Shown: piece after piece, positions 55,596 to 64,000 of the stretch
Layout of the letters: every line of letters starts with the position of its first letter
Position numbering within the stretch: position 1 is the stretch's first letter
Notes under the pieces: generated by a model
Database searches by the model: none
Told to the model about the DNA's origin: nothing
What the model saw: the letters and a program-made list of their open reading frames with translations, nothing else
Assembly (NCBI GenBank): GCA_036245525.1
Contig: BTPG01000002.1
Coordinates: 122,126,451-122,190,450, forward strand
DNA from: Semisulcospira habei
Taxonomy: Eukaryota > Mollusca > Gastropoda > Semisulcospiridae
DNA length: 64,000 nucleotides
Direction of reading: 5' to 3'
Translations under genes and position numbers: made by a program

Positions 55596-56865
55596 TTCCT
55601 CAACATGATCGTCCAGCTCCACGAGGACCAGCAAGGCCAGGTCAGACTAAACAGTGACCTCTCAGAACCATTCCCCATTCGCAACGGCGTGAAGCAAGGC
55701 TGCGTGCTGGCACCGACCCTCTTCACCATCTTCTTCAGCATGATTTTGAAGCAGGCCACAGTGGACCTCGACGACGACGACGCAGTGTACATCAGGTATC
55801 GTCTCGATGGCAGCCTGTTCAACCTCAGACGACTGCAGGCCCACACGAAAACCCTAGACCAACTGATTCGTGAGCTGCTCTTTGCTGATGACGCTGCCCT
55901 CGTTGCACACACAGAGAGAGCCTTGCAGCGCATTACGTCCTGCTTCGCAGATGCCGCCCAGCTCTTTGGACTTGAGGTCAGTCTGAAAAAGACAGAGGTC
56001 CTTCATCAGCCGGCACCCAAGGAAGAGCATCGCCCTCCCCACATCACCATCGGCGAGTCCGAACTGAAGTCTGTACACCAGTTTACCTACCTTGGCTGCA
56101 TCATCACGTCAGACGCCAAGCTGGACAAGGAGCTGGACAACAGGCTGGCAAAAGCGAACAGTGCTTTCGGGCGACTATTCAAGCGGGTGTGGCACAATCA
56201 ACAGCTGAAAAAAGGCACCAAGATCAGCGTGTACAGAGCTGTCGTCCTCACCACCCTGCTGTACGGTTCCGAGTCCTGGGCCCTCTACCGCAGCCAACTA
56301 CGACTCCTCGAACGTTTTCACCAGCGCTGCCTGCGTACCATCCTCAGCATTCACTGGAGTGACTTGGAACAGGTCCTTGAACAGGCGGAAACTGTGAGCA
56401 TCGAGGCTTTGCTGCTGCGGACACAGCTTCGCTGGGCGGGGCACGTCTCCAGGATGGAGGATCATCGCCTACCCAAGATCACTCTGTTCGGCGAGCTCGC
56501 CACTGGACACCGAGACAGAGGGGCACCAAAGAAGAGATACAAAGACGGTCTCAAGAAGTCACTTAGTGCCTGCCAAATCGACCACCGCCAGTGGTCTTCG
56601 CTTGCTGCGGACCGTGACACCTGGCGCTCCACCATTCACAAGGCAGCCGTCTCCTTTGAGGACTCTCGCAGAGCTAACCTTAAGGACAAGCGGCTCAGAA
56701 GAAAAAACAGAGCTGTCGTAACTCAGAACCCTGAACAGACCTTCCCCTGCAGCCACTGCGGTCGTACCTGCCTGTCCCGGATTGGCCTCCTCAGCCACGA
56801 AAATGCCTGCAGACGACGTGGGCAAGCCCTATAGAATCTTCGTTCGCGAAGTCAAGCCAAGAGAG
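55596..56865 (+). mobile_element. RTE-like LINE family L1a, copy 3, strongly truncated
   Basis: Starts inside RT just after motif A and keeps one open frame (55605-56834) through GVKQGCVLAP, LLFADDAAL and the zinc knuckle FPCSHCGRTCLSRIG. Exact 10-bp target duplication ACTATAATAG at 55586-55595 and 56866-56875. The 3' end has one extra AG compared with other copies. Confidence 0.95.
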
Positions 56866-56958
56866 ACTATAATAGCACGCTCGACAATACTACTATTTAA
56901 GTTTAGTGTCCCGGGGCACTGTTTGTGATCGTGGAGTCTAACGCGGTCTGACTCTATT

Positions 56959-57067
56959 CCCAATGCGCAAAGGCCATCGGGCCGACGTCAGCCGCCGTTG
57001 GCCCGTGCACGGTTGTGCGCGGGCCAACGGCGGCCGACGTCGGCATGATGGCCTTTTGCGCATTGGG
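56959..57067. mobile_element. MITE family C, copy 6
   Basis: CCAATGCGCAAAGGCCATCG with complement GATGGCCTTTTGCGCATTGG; GGCCAACGGCGGCCGACGTC in the right arm pairs with the left. Nearly perfect. Confidence 0.9.
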
Positions 57068-57284
57068 TATGGCTCCCAGGCACCGCGATATAGCAAGTCT
57101 GACCTGTAAATGAGACCGCTCTTGGCGAGAATGTCCATTGACTCAACGGATGTGCACATGAGTCGTCGGTGAAACAAAGAGATCAGTTTGAGTCTATGTT
57201 AAGTTTAACGCCGAGCACATTAAAGATCCGTCCGTCTCAGTCAGTGCAAGGGGACCGACTGAACTGGGAAGCCGGATCTGCCCC

Positions 57285-57602
57285 ACTATGACGGGCTTTC
57301 ATTGCTAACATTCGCCGATACAACGGGTTATCAATGTTGTCTTGCCTCAACTGACTAAGACTTTTCGACTCTTCTTTTCACAATTCACGTGATTAGGCAC
57401 ACGTACCAGAAGTTGTCCTCAGCCGTTTGAGGGGAACTCTTCTGCGTACGAAGGCCGGAGAGCAGAAACGTATTTCATTTTGCGACATTACATTTTTCGT
57501 AATTTAAATAAGACAGGCTACTGTCCATCATTATTGAAAGGCATGCTAAGAACATTTATAAGGGAAATATTGCGATCCATTACCCTTTTTACTGCCTGGC
57601 CT
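57285..57602 (+). repeat. segment paralogous to 44420-44792
   Basis: Shares GGCTTTCATTGCTAACATTC / GGCTTTGATTGACAATATTC, GTTATCAAT(G/A)TTGTC, TTCACAAT(T/C)CACGTG and CTAAGAACATTTATAA, each in the same order, followed in both by a family A MITE. Confidence 0.75.
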
Positions 57603-57814
57603 AGTCTACCCCAACACCGAAATCCCCAAATTTTGTTGTTGTGAAGTTGTCTGAAGACTGTATTGCAGTGCAGGACACAGATCGATCATGATAGTTCAAG
57701 GGTGATGCCAGAATAGCTTGGCGCCCATAGGCGCCAAGCTATTCTGGCATCACCCTTGAACTGTCATCGTCGATCCTTATCTTGCTGTGGTGTGTCTGGG
57801 GTAGAATGAGTTAA
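57603..57814. mobile_element. MITE family A, copy 13
   Basis: TCTACCCCAACACCGAAATC at the left (terminal TTAA eroded), GGGGTAGAATGAGTTAA at the right, hairpin core near 57735. Confidence 0.88.
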
Positions 57815-58059
57815 CAATGATCAAATCGAAGTTACTGCAGCCACCTTATTCGGTTTGATTGAACCTGTTCAGCTCCGCGGAAACACAGCCGGAGAAATTT
57901 ATTATTTCAGTTGAGGATTGCACGCTTATAAGACTGGCTACACTATTCTGCAGAATAAAGCCTCTTTCCATTTCAGTGTCGAGTAATCAGCTTTATTTAA
58001 GGGTGCAGATAAATATAAACAAACGTAAATCAATTACTAGAAACCACGACAACAGTGAT

Positions 58060-58280
58060 TTAACCCATTTAGCCCCGTCGCCCCGCCAGGTGTTGAATCG
58101 ACCATGATAATTCAAGTGTAGTGCCAGATTAGCTTGACACCTGAAGGCGCCAAGCCGCTAATCTGGCACTACCTTTGAAATCTCATCGTCGATCCATCAC
58201 GTGTAACTGCCGGGTACTCAGTAAAACTGTTAAGCGGCGGCACTTCCAAACGGCTGCGGCCTTGAGGTTAAATGGGTTAA
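58060..58280. mobile_element. MITE family A, copy 14 (variant TIR)
   Basis: TTAACCCATTTAGCCCC and GGTTAAATGGGTTAA ends with a core reading AGTGCCAGATTAGCTTGACA in the left arm and GCTAATCTGGCACTACCTTT in the right. Confidence 0.85.
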
Positions 58281-58497
58281 AGTCAATACACACTAGACGA
58301 TGCGTGTCCATGTGTACACTTTAAAATGTTATACAACACTTACTTACCTCACTCTCTCTTGTTCGAAGAGAATCTAGTTGTTAGTTGTGTATTGTGCATG
58401 ACCGATCTTGGACTCAGTAAAGTAGCCTTCAGTAACTAACTAGCAGTATAGTAATTAGTATGTTCGGGTTTTCCCCACGCAACTGTCTATTACTTGT

Positions 58498-61412
58498 CTC
58501 TTGGCTTGACTTCGCGAACGAAGATTTTATAGGAGTTGCCCACGACGTCTGCAGGCTTGTTCGTGGCTGCGGAAGCCAATCCGAGACAGGCAGGTTCGAC
58601 CGCAGTGGCTGCAGGGGAAGGTATGGCCAGGGTTCTGAGCTGCGGCATCTCTGTTTTTTCTCCTGAGCCGCTTGTCCTTAAGGCTAGCTCTGTGAGAGTC
58701 CTCAAAGGAGACAGCTGCCTTGTAAATGGTGGAGCGCCAGGTGTCACGGTCCGCAGCAAGCGAAGACCACTGGTGGTGGTCGATTTGGCAGGCACTAAGT
58801 GACTTCTTGAGACAGTCTTTGTATCTCTTCTTTGGTGCCCCTCTGTCACGGTGTCCAGTAGCAAGCTCGCCGAACAGGGTGATCTTTGGTAGGCGATGAT
58901 CCTCCATCCTGGAGACATGCCCCGCCCAGCGGAGCTGTGTCCGCAGCAGCAAAGCCTCGATGCTCACAGTTTCAGCCTGTTCAAGGACCTCGACGTTGGT
59001 GACATAGTCACTCCAGTGAATGCCCAGGATGGTACGCAGGCAGCGCTGGTGGAAGCGTTCGAGGAGTCGTAGTTGGCTGCGGTAGAGGGCCCAGGACTCG
59101 GAACCATACAGCAGGGTGGTGAGGACCACAGCTCTGTACACGCTGATCTTGGTGCCTGTTTTCAGCTGTTGATTGTGCCACACCCGCTTGAAAAGTCGCC
59201 CGAAAGCGCTGTTCGCTTTTGCCAGCCTGATGTCAAGCTCCTTGTCCAGCTTGGCGTCCGACGTGATAATGCAGCCAAGGTAAGTAAACTGGTGCACTGA
59301 CTTTAGTTCAGACTCGCCAATGGTGATGTGAGGAGGGCGATACACTGTCTTGGGTGCCGGCTGATGGAGGACCTCTGTCTTTTTCAGACTGACCTCGAGT
59401 CCAAAGAGCTGGGCAGCATCTGCGAAGCAAGACGTGATGCGCTGCAGGGCTCTCTCTGTGTGTGCAATGAGGGCAGCATCATCAGCAAAAAGCAGCTCAC
59501 GAATCAGTTGGTCTAGGGTTTTCGTGTGGGCCTGCAGTCGTCTGAGGTTGAACAGGCTGCCATCGAGACGATACCTGATGTACACTGCATCGTCATCATC
59601 GAGGTCCACTGTGGCCTGCTTCAACATCATGCTAAAAAAGATGGTGAAGAGGGTCGGTGCCAGCACGCAGCCCTGCTTTACGCCGTTGAGAATAGGGAAT
59701 GGTTCCGAGAGGTCATTGTTGAGTCTGACCTGGCCTTGCTGGTCCTCGTGTAGCTGGACAATCATGTTGAGGAACTTTGGGGGACAGCCAAGTCGCTCCA
59801 GGATCTGCCACATGCCTTGCCTGCTCACAGTGTCGAACGCTTTTGTTAGGTCGACAAATGTTACGTACAGACCTTTGTTCTGCTCGCGGCACTTCTCCTG
59901 TAGCTGTCTCAGCACAAAGACCATATCGGTGGTGCTCCTGTTTGCTCTGAAGCCACACTGGCCCTCTGGGAGTTGGTCTTCAGCGATGGCAGGTACCAGC
60001 CGATTCAGGAGCAGCCTTGCAAGGATTTTCCCAGCAATGGACAGCAGGGTAATTCCCCGATAGTTGGAACAGTCAGACTTCTCGCCTTTGTTCTTGTACA
60101 GGGTGATAACGACTGCATCACGGAGATCTTTTGGTAGTGTTCCTTCCTCCCAGCAGCAGAGAAAGAGGTCATGGAGCTTGTTGTGCAGTGCTGTGCCTCC
60201 ATGTTTCCAGATCTCTGGTGGTATTCCATCGATGCCTGCTGCTTTGCCACTCTTGAGCTGGTGGATGGCTGTGAGGGTCTCTTCAGCGGTGGGCGGTTCG
60301 TCCAACTCAACCTTTACTGGGAGGTGTGGGATTTGTAGGACGACTGCTTCTTGAACAGTGCGCTCAGCGCTGAAGAGGCTCTGAAAGTATTCCGACCAGC
60401 GGTTCAAGATGGAGGTATTATCTGTGATGAGTGCCTGGCCATTCGCGCTTCGCAGGGGACTTTGTACCAGGTGCCTGGGGCCATACACTGCTTTCAGTGC
60501 TTCGTAGAAGCCCCTGTAGTCACCATTGTCAGCACAAAGCTGGGTCCTCTGTGCAAGTCTGGTCCACCACTCATTCTGGAGATCTCTGAGCTTGCGCTGG
60601 AGACTGCTGCAGACGAGGCGGAAGGCAGACTTCTTTACAGGGCAGGAAGGCTGGGCTAGGTGGGCCTGATGGGCGGCTCTTTTTTTTGCTAGGTGTTCCT
60701 GGATCTCTACATCGTTTTCTTCAAACCAGTCTTTGTTCTTCTTTCTGGCGAAACCCAAGACTTCTGCAGAGGATTTTGCAATAGCAGTTTTCAGTTGTTC
60801 CCAAAGTGTTTCAGGGGAGGAGTCTACTGGGTCCGCTGTGTCTTTGAGCCTGCGCTGTAAATCTGTCTGAAAGGCAGCTTTCACATCGTCACGCTGAAGG
60901 CTGGCAACATCGAGCTTTTTCTTGGGGGGCCCCCATTTCTTGGGTTTTGGCTTGAAGTGGAGCCTGAGTTTGCAGCGGACAAGGCGGTGGTCAGTGTGGC
61001 ACTCTGCGCTGGGCATCACTCTGGTGAGGAGGACGTCACTGCAGTCCCTCTGACGCACTAGGACATAGTCGATAAGGTGCCAGTGTTTGGAGCGAGGATG
61101 CATCCAGGTGGTCTTTCGACTGTCCTTTTGCTGAAAAGTAGTGTTGGTGATGACCAGTTGCTGCTCCGCACAGAACTCCAACAGTAGGCGGCCATTGTCA
61201 TTGCAGTTCCCCACGCCATGCTTGCCGAGGACTCCTTTCCAGGCTTCAGAGTCCTGGCCCACTCTGGCGTTGAAGTCGCCAAGGATGATGACTTTGTCGT
61301 CTGCAGGGGTACTCTGTAGGAGGCTGCGCAGGTCAGTGTAAAACTTGTCCTTTTCAGCAGGCTCTGCCAGGAGGGTTGGGGAGTACACACTGAGAAGGGT
61401 GACGTGCTGCTG
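58498..61412 (-). mobile_element. RTE-like LINE family L1a, copy 4, with TSD
   Basis: Reverse orientation, lacking only the 5' UTR and about the first 130 codons. Exact 11-bp target duplication CTATTACTTGT at 58487-58497 and 61413-61423. The 3' end (GTCAAGCCAAGAG) has no poly-A. Confidence 0.96.
58527..61388 (-). CDS. LINE endonuclease-reverse transcriptase, 953 codons, intact frame
   Basis: The open frame covers the rest of the AP-endonuclease (GDFNARVGQDSEA at residues 37-49; [16 protein letters not shown]), a linker, RT (NYRGITLLSIAGKILAR; FVDLTKAFDTVSRQG, about 513; GVKQGCVLAPTLF; FADDAALIAH, about 634), a thumb-like region with YLGCIITSDAKLD, and a C-terminal CxxC...H...C knuckle CSHCGRTCLSRIG (about 922-945). 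The start is an internal Met of the truncated protein, so this is not the native N-terminus. The protein would nick target DNA and prime cDNA synthesis. The absence of any stop in 2.9 kb indicates recent insertion. Confidence 0.93.
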   Translation of the reverse strand: MYSPTLLAEPAEKDKFYTDLRSLLQSTPADDKVIILGDFNARVGQDSEAWKGVLGKHGVGNCNDNGRLLLEFCAEQQLVITNTTFQQKDSRKTTWMHPRSKHWHLIDYVLVRQRDCSDVLLTRVMPSAECHTDHRLVRCKLRLHFKPKPKKWGPPKKKLDVASLQRDDVKAAFQTDLQRRLKDTADPVDSSPETLWEQLKTAIAKSSAEVLGFARKKNKDWFEENDVEIQEHLAKKRAAHQAHLAQPSCPVKKSAFRLVCSSLQRKLRDLQNEWWTRLAQRTQLCADNGDYRGFYEALKAVYGPRHLVQSPLRSANGQALITDNTSILNRWSEYFQSLFSAERTVQEAVVLQIPHLPVKVELDEPPTAEETLTAIHQLKSGKAAGIDGIPPEIWKHGGTALHNKLHDLFLCCWEEGTLPKDLRDAVVITLYKNKGEKSDCSNYRGITLLSIAGKILARLLLNRLVPAIAEDQLPEGQCGFRANRSTTDMVFVLRQLQEKCREQNKGLYVTFVDLTKAFDTVSRQGMWQILERLGCPPKFLNMIVQLHEDQQGQVRLNNDLSEPFPILNGVKQGCVLAPTLFTIFFSMMLKQATVDLDDDDAVYIRYRLDGSLFNLRRLQAHTKTLDQLIRELLFADDAALIAHTERALQRITSCFADAAQLFGLEVSLKKTEVLHQPAPKTVYRPPHITIGESELKSVHQFTYLGCIITSDAKLDKELDIRLAKANSAFGRLFKRVWHNQQLKTGTKISVYRAVVLTTLLYGSESWALYRSQLRLLERFHQRCLRTILGIHWSDYVTNVEVLEQAETVSIEALLLRTQLRWAGHVSRMEDHRLPKITLFGELATGHRDRGAPKKRYKDCLKKSLSACQIDHHQWSSLAADRDTWRSTIYKAAVSFEDSHRASLKDKRLRRKNRDAAAQNPGHTFPCSHCGRTCLSRIGFRSHEQACRRRGQLL

Positions 61413-61479
61413 CTATTACTTGTACTATCACGCTAATTATATTACTAAACGTGACAAAAGTATTTTGGTGGCAAATAAG

Positions 61480-61603
61480 TTCACCCTTTGGTTGTCGGTA
61501 GGGGTTTTTGTCGCGATGATCCCTGCAGGATGTCAGAGCTGAGCGTTGTTATTCCAGCAGGAATCCTAGCGACAGAAACCGCTACCGACAGCCAAAGGGT
61601 TAA
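61480..61603. mobile_element. small MITE family B, copy 2
   Basis: CACCCTTTGGTTGTCGGTAG and CGCTACCGACAGCCAAAGGG with TTAA at the right end. The interior has CAGCAGGAATCCTAGCGACA. Confidence 0.85.
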
Positions 61604-62178
<575 letters not shown>

Positions 62179-62339
62179 CATACCGATACGAGAATCCATA
62201 CCGGTATTTTAACAGCACTTTTTAGGCCGTACCGGTATTTTTTAACAGCACTTTTTAGGCCGTACCGGTATTTTCTTTTGGTATATCGGCAACCGCAAAT
62301 GTCAGTGTTTCACACCACTCAGCCTCACACATGAACGCT

Positions 62340-62360
62340 AACACACACACACACACACAC

Positions 62361-62435
<75 letters not shown>
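62340..62435. repeat. (CA)n then (TC)n compound microsatellite
   Basis: Lies directly 5' of the open reading frame that runs to the window end and interrupts it upstream. Confidence 0.96.
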
Positions 62436-62439
<4 letters not shown>

Positions 62440-64000
62440 GAAACACTTGTGCAACTGTGGAATGGATCGAAGAAACTCGTCACAATTACTGTATATTACA
62501 CCACAGGGACTGTTACTATTCAAGGAAACTGCTGCCAAGAATGGGTCGATGAAGAATTTCGGATGTTAAAAGACACTGTAGACAACATGGCCTCCTCTCA
62601 ATCCCAGTCCGCACCTGAAATCCCGTCACCTCTACCCACTGCCCGCGATGTTCCGTCTGACTGCACTGATGAGATTAGTGCGGTCTCATCTCTGACCAAA
62701 GATGCCGTCAGTGACGTTTCGGCTGAATGCACAAAGGAGATTAGTGCAAGCACTACCCACATACCGCAGCCACCAGCCACGGAAGCGAAACACACTGCAT
62801 CTGAATCTGACAAGACTCACATAACTCCAGCCCAGGCTATCGAAACTAATCCTGACGTGTCGGCCAGTGACACGACTGACGCCAGTGGATCCAAAGATGC
62901 CGACTCTTCAGTCCTCAGCAGCGCCTCGGGAGATGACGTGTCGGCCAGTGACACGACTGACGTCAGTGGATCCAGAGATGCCGACTCTTCAGTCCCCAGC
63001 AGCGCCTCAGGTGATAACAGCAGTCCCTCTTTATCTGACCTGATTACTCATGTGTCCTTAACCCAGGTCAGCCAGCCGGCCATTACATTTTACCAGCCTT
63101 GCGACCTCTCGACAACAACCGCTGATCAGCCCATTTCACTCGCAACTCTAGCACAAATAGCACAAAACCCAGAACTAACGTGCGTTGCGCAAATGCAGCA
63201 GCAACTAGCCCTGAACGTAGCTACTATTAGGTGCCTCCAAATCCAGCTACAAGAAGTGCAAACTGAACTGGCTAATGTCAAGAACCAGTGTGCTGCACAC
63301 ACTAAGACCCTTGCAGAGATGGACTGCCTTGTGCGAGATAACGAGGTCAAGGCGAAAAGTGGGAGAAAGGCAGTTGAGGAATATGCAGAAAGCATTAACT
63401 CAGCTGTAGAAGGACTCTCAGCGGACCACGTCAGGCTAAATGAGAAAGTGACTCAACTGGCTAGCAGTAGAGACAACCATGCCAGTAGACTAAAAGACCT
63501 AAAAAAGCAAGTGGAATCCCTGTCTAAAGCCAGTGCCTGCAGCAACACCCAGAATTTTGAACCAGCCAACGAAACCCCCAACGCCCCCAAATGCTCACCC
63601 CAAAAAGATAGTGTCTCACAATCCCTCATGTCCCCTCCCCCTAAAGACTCTACCACGACCGACAACACACTCCTCGTGCAAGTTCCAGTTAAAAACCGGT
63701 ATTCTGTATTGTCTGAGTTGGATGAGAACAGACGAGGCCACGATACCTCCACCCGCATTACCAACGACAGTAACATCAGCGCTAAGGAAAATGCACCCGA
63801 GAACAGACGAGGACACGATACCTCCACCCGCATTACCAACGACAGTAACATCAGCGCTAAGGACAATGCACCCCTAGAACAGCTTCAGCTCCTGCAAGTA
63901 CGACCAGGTGTCAACACGCTGTTAATCGGGGATTCTGTGCTGAAAGGTGTTGACGAGCGCAGGATGTCTGTCGACGGTGCCCTTGTACAGAATCTGTCTG
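62434..64000 (+). CDS. coiled-coil / SGNH-esterase ORF, CR1 ORF1-like, partial at both ends
   Basis: One open frame runs from the microsatellite to the window end, so both termini are missing. The first Met with a reasonable start context is at 62587, but the residues before it (VTITVYYTTGTVTIQG, WVDEEFRMLK) look like protein, so the true start is further upstream. From 62587 the order is: a Ser/Asp-rich region with two 27-codon repeats (62854 and 62935), a coiled coil at about residues 217-315 (QLQEVQTELANVK, VRLNEKVTQLASSRD, LKKQVESLSK), a low-complexity part with two 25-codon repeats (63724 and 63799), and a hydrolase-like start VNTLLIGDSVLKGVDE near residue 444. The LIGDS box is the GDSL/SGNH nucleophile motif. 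Esterase-bearing ORF1 proteins are known from CR1-like LINEs, which is the best reading; a host gene cannot be excluded. Confidence 0.7.

Overview
This window is eukaryotic nuclear DNA from an invertebrate animal, most likely a mollusc. The evidence is long dinucleotide tracts, split coding exons with GT/AG borders, tRNA-derived SINEs, several LINE lineages, a Penelope-like element and many short hairpin (foldback/MITE) elements. There are no operons or bacterial signals. The phylum is inferred from repeat content and gene style, not proven.

The one host gene I can assemble is a purple acid phosphatase (ACP7-like metallophosphatase) on the minus strand. It has seven coding exons between 42475 (ATG) and 11301 (stop). 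All splice phases agree and the exons sum to 1425 bp (474 codons plus stop). All five metal-binding motifs of the family are present. About 1.4 kb of coding sequence is spread over 31 kb because the introns are filled with mobile DNA. Intron 2 (about 15.5 kb) holds a head-to-head pair of Penelope-like elements plus a near full-length LINE. Intron 5 holds a CR1/Jockey-type LINE lying between two copies of a host segment. Intron 6 holds a 4.7-kb structure with 1-kb inverted arms around a dead LINE. Intron 3 holds what looks like a decayed second copy of exon 3.

Left of the gene (1-11 kb) are TG-rich microsatellites, a decayed zinc-finger/tyrosine-recombinase gene of Crypton-like type (1.5-4.9 kb), a 142-bp tandem repeat, a long foldback, a 1-kb TIR element and a 1-kb tandem duplication that ends next to the last phosphatase exon. 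Right of the gene (42.5-64 kb) are a 33-bp and a 44-bp minisatellite, two tRNA-derived SINEs, three more copies of the intron-2 LINE family (two with clear target-site duplications, one with a short candidate), further hairpin elements, and at the right edge an open reading frame for a coiled-coil plus SGNH/GDSL-esterase protein that resembles CR1-type ORF1 and runs off the window.

The most notable system is the Penelope-like pair at 26.3-35.2 kb. One copy has an intact 669-aa reverse transcriptase without a GIY-YIG endonuclease and a separate upstream coiled-coil ORF. All three terminal repeats contain a hammerhead-ribozyme core with complementary stems I and III. The second most notable pattern is the hairpin family with TTAA ends: the two arms of a copy mostly carry the same substitutions while copies differ from each other.
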